Source of the DNA: Actinomycetes bacterium
GTDB lineage: Bacteria; Actinomycetota; Acidimicrobiia; Acidimicrobiales; RAAP-2
Direction: 5' to 3'
Assembly: GCA_021845725.1 (NCBI GenBank)
Contig: JAJZVL010000021.1
Coordinates: 1 to 43,969 of the forward strand
Length of the DNA: 43,969 bases
In this document: positions 26,833 to 34,786 of the stretch, one piece after another
Layout of the letters: each line of letters begins with the position of its first letter
How positions within the stretch are numbered: position 1 is the stretch's first letter
The notes under the pieces: generated by a model
What the model was told of the DNA's origin: nothing
Seen by the model: the letters and a program-made list of their open reading frames with translations, nothing else
The model's database searches: none
Made by a program: the position numbers and the translations under genes

Positions 26833-27597
26833 TCACTTCGATCGCCGCCGGCGCTTCGCGGCGCTGCTCGACCATGCGAGCGCGGACCCCCGGCTCTCGA
26901 CGCGCACCGCACGGAGTGGAGCAGGGTTCCGCGTACCGGGGCTCTCCCCGAGGACGATGACCCTTTCGTTCACGACGATGGTCCGGAGCCAGGATCGGAG
27001 GAGGGAGACGTGTCGAACGCTGTGGCGGCGGGTGCACTTCGAGCACGCATAGTCGGCGAAGAGGCCGTCCACATCTCCGTAGGCGCCGTTGCGGCGAGGC
27101 TGCGCCGGCTCCGATGTCCTGATCGCGCGGACCCGTGGTTCGAAGTCGTCATCGAACTCCACGTCGTAGTCGAACTGTCGAGCGACGCCGGGCACCACTC
27201 GCCAACCGTCTCCGAGCGACGATGGTGTTCCGAGTTCCAGCTCTGCGTGGTACTTGTCCAAGATGTAGGACTTCGTGTCGAGGAGAGACGTGTCGGGTGC
27301 TCGCTCGTGTTGGTGCGGCAGCCGGGGAAGGTGGATCAGGCGGAGCTCGGTGTCGGGCAGTGGTGTGACCGTCACCCAGTCGAGATGGTGGCCCCCACCG
27401 CACCGCACACGAACATAGGGATAGAAGAACAGCACCCGCTTCGCGCTGCGCAAGCGCTCGTCGTCAAGGGCCCGAGCCGGCAGTTCGCGTGACTTGCCTG
27501 GCTCGATGTCGAACGCTGCTTCCAGCTCTCCGAGAACCTCGAGGGCGCGCGTAGCGGTCGCAATCTCTACGGACCTGTCCCGGCGGGTGGCAGTCAT
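26833..27597 (-). CDS. Uncharacterised protein upstream of cas1
   Basis: A 254-residue protein, not recognised. I place the start at ATG 27597 (MTATRRDRSVEIATATRALEVL), preceded by AGGGAAG. The open frame runs on to 27936, but that part is antisense to the HTH gene. The sequence is mixed alpha/beta with acidic and Tyr-rich central parts. It has a C-x2-C (YACSKCTRRH) and a CGGGHH cluster that could bind zinc, and a very basic C-terminus (AAKRRRRSK) suggesting nucleic-acid binding. It is co-oriented with cas1 and may share a transcript. It is divergent from the replication operon across a 181-base control region. Confidence 0.6.
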   Translation of the reverse strand: MTATRRDRSVEIATATRALEVLGELEAAFDIEPGKSRELPARALDDERLRSAKRVLFFYPYVRVRCGGGHHLDWVTVTPLPDTELRLIHLPRLPHQHERAPDTSLLDTKSYILDKYHAELELGTPSSLGDGWRVVPGVARQFDYDVEFDDDFEPRVRAIRTSEPAQPRRNGAYGDVDGLFADYACSKCTRRHSVRHVSLLRSWLRTIVVNERVIVLGESPGTRNPAPLRAVRVESRGSALAWSSSAAKRRRRSK

Positions 27598-27778
27598 CTT
27601 CCCTGCGCTTCTGTCGTCGGGCGTCGACGGCGGACATCCGCGCTCACGCACAACCACGAGGCTACTATTGGACAGGTTTGCTCCACGGGAGACTCCGTGG
27701 GCGACGTGCAATAGGACCAGAGGCGACCTGCGAAGAGCCTCTGTTGGCACCGCCGGAAAGCGGGAGCCGGGAGTCAGC
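27598..27778. promoter_or_regulatory. Divergent control region of the casposon
   Basis: 181 bases between the divergently transcribed minus-strand gene and the plus-strand replication operon. TACTAT at 27663-27668 is a possible -10 box in a local AT-richer patch. Just downstream is a perfect inverted repeat CCACGG (27683-27688) / CCGTGG (27695-27700) with a 6-base loop. These are plausible promoter and operator elements for the small HTH protein encoded next. Confidence 0.4.
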
Positions 27779-27973
27779 ATGCCCGGAACCCCATCCGACG
27801 AGCCGATCGCCGTCAGCATCGCGGAGGCCGCCGCGCGTCTCGGCATCCACCGCCAGACGCTCCGTGCCGCGATCGAGCGCGGTGACGTCCGAGCCATCCG
27901 CATTGGCCGGCGCTGGCTCGTCCCGATCGCTGCCATCGACGAGCTGCTCGAGGGCCGTCGTGCCCGCCCATAG
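27779..27973 (+). CDS. Excisionase-type small HTH DNA-binding protein
   Basis: A 64-residue protein with the MerR/excisionase-like helix-turn-helix signature: VSIAEAAARLGIHRQTLRAAIERGDVRAIRIGRRWLVPIAAIDELL. This pattern (HTH followed by a wing G-D-V...R-I-G-R-R-W-x-V-P) is typical of Xis/AlpA-like regulators and recombination directionality factors. It opens the replication operon and is preceded by a GGGAG ribosome binding site. Probably autoregulator of the operon or an architectural factor. HTH proteins are common companions of cas1/polB in casposons. Confidence 0.82.
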   Translation: MPGTPSDEPIAVSIAEAAARLGIHRQTLRAAIERGDVRAIRIGRRWLVPIAAIDELLEGRRARP

Positions 27974-28502
27974 GCCCGTCGACCCGAACCTGCTTGCGCG
28001 TGCCCGGCGAGGCGAGCTCACCCGGGCGACCGCTCGCAGTGCCGAGGAACGCCGCGCCGTCTATCGGAGTCAGTACCTCTCGCGCCGAGCTGCAGCAGCC
28101 GATCTTTCGGCCCGAGAGGCCCTCGGCCACTACGGACCCCTGGAGCGCCCACGGGTCGCCACGTTCTTCGCCCGGACGCCCGATGGCGCCCGACTTGTCA
28201 CGGTCGAGCACGTCTCGGCCGCCGACCAGCGCCGCGCCGGCCGCTACATGCGCGCCTGCCAGGGCCTTGCTCGCGGCACCTACCGCACGCCTTCGGGCGT
28301 CCAGCTCACCGGCGCCGCCGCAGATCGCCACTTCGCACAGCGCTTCTCGCGCTGGAAGCCGATCGCCGGCATGGAGGTGGTGAGCGACCCCACAACCGTG
28401 AAGGCGCTCGTCGTCGTCGGCCGGGAGACCGGCACAGAAGTGCTGTTCGACTCGGGGCGCGCACGCCCAGGTCGGCGCCGCAGGACCGGAGGCAGGCGAT
28501 GA
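27960..28502 (+). CDS. Uncharacterised basic protein in the replication operon
   Basis: A 180-residue protein from a GTG start at 27960, overlapping the HTH gene by 14 bases and the next gene by 4 (ATGA). The N-terminal third is a highly charged helix (LLARARRGELTRATARSAEERRAVYRSQ). A mixed middle with several Thr/Tyr/Arg follows, then a very basic tail (RPGRRRRTGGRR). No catalytic motif is evident. A role bound to DNA, for instance with the polymerase or as a priming or end-binding factor, is possible from context only. The frame extends further upstream antisense to nothing real. Confidence 0.55.
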   Translation: MPAHRPVDPNLLARARRGELTRATARSAEERRAVYRSQYLSRRAAAADLSAREALGHYGPLERPRVATFFARTPDGARLVTVEHVSAADQRRAGRYMRACQGLARGTYRTPSGVQLTGAAADRHFAQRFSRWKPIAGMEVVSDPTTVKALVVVGRETGTEVLFDSGRARPGRRRRTGGRR

Positions 28503-28858
28503 GCCGGGTGCTCGGACCGTGCCTGTTCTGCGGTGCGCCAGCAGCAGAGCTGCACCACTGGACTGCGGCACTCATCCCAGACGGCGAGTACCTCGATCCC
28601 GTTTCGACCATCCCGCTCTGCATCTCCTGCCATCACGCCGAGCACGCCGCCTGGCGTGAGCAGGGCATCGAGTCCTTCCGCGACCCACTGGAAGCCCGCC
28701 TGGTTCGCCTCTCGTGGCTCTGGCAGCGCCTGGCCGACCTGGCCGAGCACGGTGAGCCGCGCACCCTCGACGCTGCGAGCCAGCGCGGCGTCCACCTCGT
28801 CGTCCTGGCGATCACCGAGGAGCTTGGTCGCCGGTGCAGTTGGGAAGCGGTGCCATGA
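28499..28858 (+). CDS. HNH-like zinc-binding protein
   Basis: A 119-residue protein with two Cys pairs, C8-x2-C11 and C41-x2-C44, framing a His-His (H19, H20) and followed by H45, H46 and H49. The order CxxC...HH...CxxCHxxxH is that of HNH/zinc-ribbon nucleases, though the central Asn is not obvious and activity is unsure. HNH nucleases are recurrent casposon genes. The start overlaps the upstream stop (ATGA) and its TGA overlaps the next ATG, so translation is coupled on both sides. Confidence 0.65.
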   Translation: MSRVLGPCLFCGAPAAELHHWTAALIPDGEYLDPVSTIPLCISCHHAEHAAWREQGIESFRDPLEARLVRLSWLWQRLADLAEHGEPRTLDAASQRGVHLVVLAITEELGRRCSWEAVP

Positions 28859-29763
28859 CCCTCGGCGTCGTGAACCTGCGCGCCTGGCCCGGGCGCCCCG
28901 AGCCGAAAGACATCCAGCCGTCTTCGACGACGCATGCCCCCGAGCGCATCGTCCATCACGGCGCGCTCGTGCTCGTCCTCGTCGCAGAACGTGGCGCCGT
29001 TCCAGAGCGCGTCGGGCTCGGGATGTGCCTCTCCACCCTCGGACCGAGCGTCAAGCGGGCGGCCCTCATCGTCGACGACGACCTGGCACACCACCATCGG
29101 GATGCGCTCGCTGAGCTCCAGGCCTGGGCAGGGGCGACGAGCTACGTGACGCCCAGGGGTCATGGGCACCTGGCGGTCGTGACCCGCTCCGGGTTCTGCG
29201 ACCCCGACGACGGCATGCTCCTTCGGGCCTACACCGGTGGCGCGTTCCTCCTCACGGCCGACGAAGGGAGGAGCCTGGGGCTCTTGGCCGAGCACACCGG
29301 AGCTGCGGCCGGCCGGTTCTGTGGCGGGTTCTCCCTGGGGATCGCGGGCTGGGGCCATGTCGGCGAGTGGGTGGAGCGTTCGGGACGACCCCGCCGAGGG
29401 TGGCGGGCACTAGCCCATCGCCCGGTGCTGCGTGTGAAGGCCCTGGGCGGGCACGGGCTCATGGCCGAGTGGGGCCGGGCCAGTCGAGGCGGGCGCCTCC
29501 CCGACGGGTCGCCAGCAGGTCGCTGGGAGCAGGGCCGGCCCTTCCTCGGGCGCGTCGTCGACCTCGTCGGCCCGGCGTTCGCGCTCGACGGCATCGATAC
29601 GGGGGACCTGGCCGAGCACCTCTGTGCCTTCGGGCTCCCGGCCCTCTCGGTGCCAGCCGCCCTCCCGGTCACCTCCGATTCGGCGGCGTCCCTCTTCGCG
29701 CTCGCCCACTCCATCCACGCGTTGGCCCTGGCACTCGACGAGGAGGCCTCCAGATGGTGGTGA
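28855..29763 (+). CDS. Exonuclease-domain-like partner of the PolB
   Basis: A 302-residue protein directly upstream of the polymerase, overlapping it by 10 bases. Its second half reads like the 3'-5' exonuclease region of family B polymerases: GRFCGGFSLGI, then RPVLRVKALGGHGLMAEWGR, then GRPFLGRVVDLVGPAFALDG with an Exo III-like Asp, then LAEHLCAFGLP. A clear Exo I D-x-E is not visible and the Exo II Asn/Asp are not obvious, so the domain may be structural rather than proofreading. The polymerase that follows lacks this N-terminal portion, so together they look like one PolB split into two genes. The start is ATG 28855 within ATGA; the longer frame from 28834 is not needed. Confidence 0.55.
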   Translation: MTLGVVNLRAWPGRPEPKDIQPSSTTHAPERIVHHGALVLVLVAERGAVPERVGLGMCLSTLGPSVKRAALIVDDDLAHHHRDALAELQAWAGATSYVTPRGHGHLAVVTRSGFCDPDDGMLLRAYTGGAFLLTADEGRSLGLLAEHTGAAAGRFCGGFSLGIAGWGHVGEWVERSGRPRRGWRALAHRPVLRVKALGGHGLMAEWGRASRGGRLPDGSPAGRWEQGRPFLGRVVDLVGPAFALDGIDTGDLAEHLCAFGLPALSVPAALPVTSDSAASLFALAHSIHALALALDEEASRWW

Positions 29764-31856
29764 GCCCGGCCCGTTCGGCACGTGTCGGCCCCTGTGCGCC
29801 GCGTGTGGGCCGTGGGGTTGACCTTGGCAACCTCTACTCGCCGGGGTCGATGGCAAGCGCCCTCTGGCGGCAGACGGGCCTCACGGCGCCCCTTTCGAAG
29901 TTCGCCGTCCCAGACGACGCCGCACTCGGCATCTGGATCGAGGCTGCCCACGGCGGCCGGGTGACCGCAGAGCTGACCGGCGTCCTCGTCCCTGTCATAG
30001 ACGCAGACGTCCGAAGTGCCTACCCGGCTTCTTGGTGCCTGGCGCGCTGGTGGACAGTGCTTCGTGCCGAGTCGCTCGTCGAGACCGACGTCGTTGCTGA
30101 AATCCGAGCCCTGTGCCGGAGGGCCGCCGAAGGCGACCTCGGCGTCGTGCTCGGTCGGGAGAACTATCCCTTCTTCGGAAGGACGATCTGCGCCGTGCGG
30201 CCCGCCGGCGAACCCTGGCCGACCGAACGGCCCGGGCCCTCGGGATCACGTCTCGTGGTGGCACCGGTCACCGGCGACGTCCTCCATGTGAGCGGCCCCG
30301 ACGCGGTGGCCGCCTCGTACCTGTCTCGCCGGGTGCCCGAGGTCATCTGGGCGCACAGGCTCGATCCCTTGGGCGTCGAGGAGTCCGAGCCGCTTCGGCT
30401 TCGTGACGAAGTGGTGGTCCCCTCGGGGAGAGACCCGATCCCCGCCCTCGTGCGCATGCGCCCGGCAGAAGGTGGCGACCCTCGCATGCGCTCGGTCGTC
30501 CGAGTGATCGCGAATGCTGCGGCGTCGGGGTGCTTCGCCCAGTTGAACCCCGATCACGACGGCACCACGCTCTCGGAGACCCCGGCCGCCTGGACCTGGC
30601 CACCTGTGGCAGCCGGCGTCCCGGCCCTCCCCAGGCTCTGGCTCGCCGCGATCGAGCGCGCCGTTACCGACCGAGGCGGTGCGGTCGTCGCCATGGACAC
30701 CGACGGCATGGCGATCGTGGCGCTCCCCTCGGGCGGGACCGTGCAGCTTCCAGACGGCAGGAGTGTGCACGCGCTCTCGTGGACGGAGATCGACGAGGTC
30801 TTCTCGGGCTTCGACGTGCTCGACCCGTTCGGTGACGGCGGGGCCTTCTGGAGCATCGAGCGCGCCGGGAAAGAGCTCCCTCTCCACCTCCTGAGCATCG
30901 CCCCCAAGCGCTACGTGAAGGCGCAGGAGACCATGGACGGCTGGGTTGTGATCGAGAGCACCGAGCACGCCCTGGGTGGTGGCCTCGCAGACCCTCCAGG
31001 GCTCAGGGGACGGGACCCCGAGCGTCGCCGTCACTGGGTCGCACCCGTGGCTCGCCACGCGCTTGATCGTGTGGTGACGGCCGATATCCCGGGCTTCGTC
31101 GCACCGTGGGACTGCGATCCCGAGCCCTTCCCTGCACTGGCGCGCTGGAGCGCAGGCAGCCCTCGAGCGCTTGGAAACGTCTCGGCCGTGCTCGGCGCCC
31201 ATGCGTTCGCCCCGCTCCTCGAGGCTCGGGTCGACAGGCTGCTCGCGCCGAGTGTCCGAGCACCCATCGCGCTCGATCCCGGAGACGATCTCTCGGGTTG
31301 GTCGACGCTCCGGTGGGTCGGCCCGGACGGTGCCGCATGTGCGGTCAGCACCGGTGACGATCCCGGCATCGCCGTGCCGCTCGTGCGCCTCGCAGACGCA
31401 GCGTCCGACTGGTGCAATCCTGTGCCAGCGCACGAGCCCGAGCTGTTGCACTTCGACCGGCGTCTGGCTCGTCGCGTCGGGCGCGCCGGCGCGCTCGTCG
31501 ACGCACAGCTGGCCGACCCCGAGGCGTCGGCGGAGGAGCACCAGGTGCTCTACACACAAGGCGACGCTGTCGGTGTCGTGATCGAGCTTGCGCGCTCGAT
31601 GGGGAAGCGCCCTTTCGCCCGACGCTTCGGGATCCCGCTCAAGACCGCAGAACGCCTCGCCCGTGGCGCAAAACCCTCGCAGGCAACCGTCGCCCGGGTC
31701 CTCGCCATGCTCGCCCAGGAGGCCACCCGCCCCTCGTGCACGCTTTCGGGTTGCGATCTCCCGCTCGCGCGACCGAACGCCCGGTACTGCTCGAAGGCCC
31801 ACGCCGATCGTGCCTATCGAGCCCGTCGACGCGCTCGGATCGAGGCGGCGCAATGA
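29754..31856 (+). CDS. polB: Family B DNA polymerase catalytic subunit with C-terminal HTH and zinc motif
   Basis: A 700-residue protein replicating the element. Motif A is DADVRSAYP with catalytic D85 (PolB DxxSLYP). The motif B region is R250-x3-N254 in RVIANAAASGCFAQLNP, with the usual YG replaced by SG. Motif C is AMDTDGMAIV, giving catalytic D315 and D317 (YGDTDS in most PolBs). After the palm and thumb, the last ~100 residues add an HTH-like segment (ARRFGIPLKTAERLARGAKPS) and a C-x4-C...C zinc cluster (CTLSGC...RYCSKAHADRAYRARRR). This layout echoes the C-terminus of the Cas1 here. The start is ATG 29754. The N-terminal exonuclease part is encoded separately upstream; the next gene overlaps by ATGA. 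Assignment rests on motifs A and C and context. Confidence 0.85.
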   Translation: MVVSPARSARVGPCAPRVGRGVDLGNLYSPGSMASALWRQTGLTAPLSKFAVPDDAALGIWIEAAHGGRVTAELTGVLVPVIDADVRSAYPASWCLARWWTVLRAESLVETDVVAEIRALCRRAAEGDLGVVLGRENYPFFGRTICAVRPAGEPWPTERPGPSGSRLVVAPVTGDVLHVSGPDAVAASYLSRRVPEVIWAHRLDPLGVEESEPLRLRDEVVVPSGRDPIPALVRMRPAEGGDPRMRSVVRVIANAAASGCFAQLNPDHDGTTLSETPAAWTWPPVAAGVPALPRLWLAAIERAVTDRGGAVVAMDTDGMAIVALPSGGTVQLPDGRSVHALSWTEIDEVFSGFDVLDPFGDGGAFWSIERAGKELPLHLLSIAPKRYVKAQETMDGWVVIESTEHALGGGLADPPGLRGRDPERRRHWVAPVARHALDRVVTADIPGFVAPWDCDPEPFPALARWSAGSPRALGNVSAVLGAHAFAPLLEARVDRLLAPSVRAPIALDPGDDLSGWSTLRWVGPDGAACAVSTGDDPGIAVPLVRLADAASDWCNPVPAHEPELLHFDRRLARRVGRAGALVDAQLADPEASAEEHQVLYTQGDAVGVVIELARSMGKRPFARRFGIPLKTAERLARGAKPSQATVARVLAMLAQEATRPSCTLSGCDLPLARPNARYCSKAHADRAYRARRRARIEAAQ

Positions 31857-33088
31857 CGGCTCGGCGCGCGTCGCGTCCCCTGCCCTATGACGATGCCGCC
31901 GAGGCCGCGCTGATCGGCGGTGCGCTCGTCTGGCCCGATCGGATCGAGGCCGTCGCTGGAGACCTCTTACCCGAGGACTTCTTCGTGCCGGTGCACGCGG
32001 TGATCTGGGCCGCGATCAGAGAGCTCATGGTCGAAGGGGTGAAGCCCGACGCGGCGGTCGTCTGCGATCGGGCACGTCGGAATGGCGCCAGTGTCGACGC
32101 CGCCGACGTCGTGAGGCTCATGGCCGACGCGCTCTCGCCCCAGCGAGAGCACGCGCGCATCGTGTTGCGTCATGCAGCCGCACGCAGGGCCCTCGGTGCA
32201 GCAACCGAGCTGCACGCGGCGATCGAGGCTGGGACCGACCCCTGGGCTGTCTGCACCGAGGCAGCCCGTGCCCTCGACGAGGTGGCAACCGGAACTGCAG
32301 ACTCCCGCCCCGAGGCTCTCACGATGCCTGCGCTCGTCGCCCACGCAGAAGAGGCGGCCCCTTGGGTGATCCCCGGTCTCGTGCGCCAGGACTGGCGGGT
32401 CGTCGTCGTGGCCGCAGAAGGCGTGGGCAAGTCGACGCTGCTTCGCCAGCTGGGTCTGTGCGCTGCCCAGGGCATCCACCCGCTGCGCTTCTCGCCGATC
32501 GAGCCCGTCCGGGTGCTGATCGTCGACGCCGAGAACTCGATGGCCGCGATCGCAGAGACCGGTGCTCGCCTCGACGACCACGCAAGGGCCGTGACCACCC
32601 ATGGGTACGACCCCGAACGCGCCAGGGTGTGGTGTCGCCCAGGGGGCCTGGACCTTCGCAACCCCAAGGTGCGCGGCGCGTTCGTGAGGGAGCTGCGCCA
32701 CCAGCGACCCCAGCTCGTCTGCGCAGGTCCCCTCTACAAGCTCGGCCGTCGCCGGGATCACGAGTCCTACGAGGACGCGGCCGAGGCCGTCCAGCAGGTC
32801 TTCGACGACCTCAGGACGCGCTTTGGCTTCGGGCTCGTCCTGGAGCACCACGCCCCCAAGGGCGAGGCCGGCGCACGACGTGACATGGCGCCCTTTGGCT
32901 CCCAGCGCTGGCTCGCCTGGCCCGAGATCGGGCTCGGCCTCTACGCCGAGAGGGACGGCTCCGGCCTGCGGGTCCAGCGCTTTCGAGGGGACCGGATGGC
33001 CTCGTCGTGGCCCGATCGGCTCGTGCGCGACGACGCCTGGCCGTTCTGTGGTGTCTGGGAGCGCGCCGTGAAGAGGGTCGAGCGATGA
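31853..33088 (+). CDS. DnaB-like replicative helicase (DnaB-N plus RecA-like ATPase)
   Basis: A 411-residue protein. Residues about 10-100 match the DnaB N-terminal domain (LPYDDAAEAALIGGALVWPD, EDFFVPVHAVIWAAIRELM). Residues about 165-400 are a RecA-like ATPase with Walker A AAEGVGKST (187-195), Walker B RVLIVDAEN (220-228) and a later LEHHAPKGE, as in RepA/DnaB-type hexameric helicases. It is translationally coupled to PolB (ATGA at 31853-31856) and to the next gene. Expected to unwind DNA for the element's polymerase. It is shorter than chromosomal DnaB (about 450 residues). No separate primase gene is visible. Confidence 0.82.
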   Translation: MTARRASRPLPYDDAAEAALIGGALVWPDRIEAVAGDLLPEDFFVPVHAVIWAAIRELMVEGVKPDAAVVCDRARRNGASVDAADVVRLMADALSPQREHARIVLRHAAARRALGAATELHAAIEAGTDPWAVCTEAARALDEVATGTADSRPEALTMPALVAHAEEAAPWVIPGLVRQDWRVVVVAAEGVGKSTLLRQLGLCAAQGIHPLRFSPIEPVRVLIVDAENSMAAIAETGARLDDHARAVTTHGYDPERARVWCRPGGLDLRNPKVRGAFVRELRHQRPQLVCAGPLYKLGRRRDHESYEDAAEAVQQVFDDLRTRFGFGLVLEHHAPKGEAGARRDMAPFGSQRWLAWPEIGLGLYAERDGSGLRVQRFRGDRMASSWPDRLVRDDAWPFCGVWERAVKRVER

Positions 33089-34512
33089 GACGTACCCGAC
33101 CGGCCCACGGATCGAAGGAAGAGAACCCCATGCAGAAGGGACCCGTGATGGACGAGACCCGAGGACCGAGCGCGCCGGCGGTCGGCACCGCGGCGTCCGG
33201 CCCGGCGCCCTGGCAGCTCCTTCCCCCGCTCAGCGCCGAGGAGTACCAGGCCCTCAAAGCCGACATCGCCATGGTCGGCGTACGGCTTCCGATCGTCGTC
33301 GACGCAGCGACCGGCGCAGTCTTGGACGGCCACCATCGCCTTCGTGCCGTCGAGGAGCTACGTGCAGAAGGACACAAGGTCGCGGACTTCCCTCGTCAGG
33401 TCGTGCGCCTCGCCTCCGACGAGGACAGAGTCGACCTCGTCCTCGCTGCCAACCTGTTCCGCAGGCATCTCACGCGTGCCCAGCGCCAGAAGCTGGTGGC
33501 AGACCTCCGGGAGAAGGGCTGGAGCGTGCGGCGGATCGCCGACGTCCTCGGTGCGTCGAAGTCCACGGTGGCCGACGACGTGGCAGGTGTCCAGAACCGG
33601 ACACCAAGCGCCGGGCACCCGCAGTCGGCGGTGATCGGCAGGGACCAAAAGACCTATCCGGCGAACCGCCCGCCATCGCTCTTCGTCACCGGCCGCCGTG
33701 ACGAGCACCGTGCCCGGGCCGCGCTCGTGGCGTTGCCAGAGGGTGCCCGGCCCACGAGCCTGCTTCGGGCAGAAGAGCGCGCCCGGGAGGCCGGGTACCG
33801 CGCCAGGAGGGAGGCGGCCGACGTCGCTGCCCGGCTGGCCGGACCCTCCTACGAGCTGCGCGTCGGCGACCTGCGCGAGATCTGGGACGACGTCCCCGAC
33901 GCCACCATCGACGCAGCCGTTGTCGACCCGCCCTATGCCGAGGAGTTCATCTCCTTGTTCGAGGAGCTGGCACGCCTGCTCGCCAGGGTCTTGAAGCCCG
34001 GGCGTTTGGCGGCCATCTACTGCGGCCACCTGCACTTGGACGACGAGATCCGGCTCCTCCAGGACGGCGGGCTCAGCTACTGCTGGCACGGGGTGAACGT
34101 CCTACCGGGACGCCACACGAAGATCCGCACCCGCATGGTGAACGGGAAGCACCGCTCAGTCGTCCTCATGAGCGCGGGCACCTACGAGCCGCGCAAGTGG
34201 CTGCACGACACCTTCGTCGCCGAGGGCCGCGGTGGTCCCGAGGCTCGGCCACTGCACCCCTGGCAGCAGGCTCTCGATCCCGTCTGCCACTGGGTAAAGA
34301 TGGTCTCCGAGCCCGACGAGGTGGTCTTCGACCCGTGCTGCGGTTCTGGGACGACTGCGGTGGCGGCAGTCGGTGCCGGGCGGAGGTTCCTCGGTGGTGA
34401 CATCGAGGCGGGGAACGTGGCCACGACGCGGGAGCGCCTGGACGCGCTCGGCATCGGGTCCGACCGGCTGGCGCAACCTGACCACGCCGACGACGAGGAC
34501 GAGCCGGTATGA
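33085..34512 (+). CDS. ParB-domain / HTH / beta-class DNA methyltransferase fusion
   Basis: About 475 residues. The N-terminal ParB-like nuclease/CTPase fold is seen as LPIVVDAATGAVLDGHHRLRAVEEL (residues 68-92, GHHR at 82-85). An HTH follows (WSVRRIADVLGASKSTVADDV, 146-166). The C-terminal half is an N6-adenine/N4-cytosine methyltransferase with motif IV DPPY (281-284) before motif I DPCCGSG (416-422), the beta-class order. The start is ATG 33085, overlapping the helicase stop in ATGA; a second ATG at 33130 has the better ribosome site (GGAAGGAAGAG). It may modify the element's own DNA or mark its ends, and the ParB part could aid segregation. It belongs to the replication operon. Confidence 0.85.
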   Translation: MRRTRPAHGSKEENPMQKGPVMDETRGPSAPAVGTAASGPAPWQLLPPLSAEEYQALKADIAMVGVRLPIVVDAATGAVLDGHHRLRAVEELRAEGHKVADFPRQVVRLASDEDRVDLVLAANLFRRHLTRAQRQKLVADLREKGWSVRRIADVLGASKSTVADDVAGVQNRTPSAGHPQSAVIGRDQKTYPANRPPSLFVTGRRDEHRARAALVALPEGARPTSLLRAEERAREAGYRARREAADVAARLAGPSYELRVGDLREIWDDVPDATIDAAVVDPPYAEEFISLFEELARLLARVLKPGRLAAIYCGHLHLDDEIRLLQDGGLSYCWHGVNVLPGRHTKIRTRMVNGKHRSVVLMSAGTYEPRKWLHDTFVAEGRGGPEARPLHPWQQALDPVCHWVKMVSEPDEVVFDPCCGSGTTAVAAVGAGRRFLGGDIEAGNVATTRERLDALGIGSDRLAQPDHADDEDEPV

Positions 34513-34781
34513 GCCGATCTCAGCGCTGGTGCGATCCCATCCTCGACGCCCTTGACGCCCTCGATGGCCCGACGTCGACGTATCGGACCCTCTGCGGGAA
34601 CCGACGGCACCGAGCGCACCACGACGAAGCTGCTCGCCGACGATGTGGGTACCTCGCTCCGCTTCTCCACGGCCACGCTGGACCGGACCGAGCGCCAGTC
34701 GCCTGCCGACGACAGCGACACCTCCAGCGAGGAACCGTTCTGATGAGGACCTCCGGGCAGGTCGACCCGGGAACCGCGTGA
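34509..34781 (+). CDS. Small ORF at the end of the replication operon, doubtful
   Basis: Ninety codons starting in ATGA overlap with the methyltransferase stop. The first ~30 residues (MSRSQRWCDPILDALDALD) look like a real helical protein. After about 34570 another plus-strand frame, ending at 34743 with an acidic Ser/Thr tail, looks more protein-like. A frameshift inside a roughly 75-residue gene is likely, or the ORF is only partly translated. No function is assigned. Confidence 0.3.
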   Translation: MSRSQRWCDPILDALDALDGPTSTYRTLCGNRRHRAHHDEAARRRCGYLAPLLHGHAGPDRAPVACRRQRHLQRGTVLMRTSGQVDPGTA

Positions 34782-34786
34782 TGACA

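Noticed and set aside
29367-29753. N-terminal extension of the PolB frame
   Set aside because: This part overlaps the exonuclease-like gene in another frame and is Arg/Pro/Gly-rich noise; ATG 29754 fits the coupled-operon pattern.
34156-34786. C-terminal continuation of the 35568 minus-strand gene
   Set aside because: It reads antisense through the methyltransferase gene and looks like the random translation typical of high-GC DNA; an alternative frame gives a natural end at 34787.
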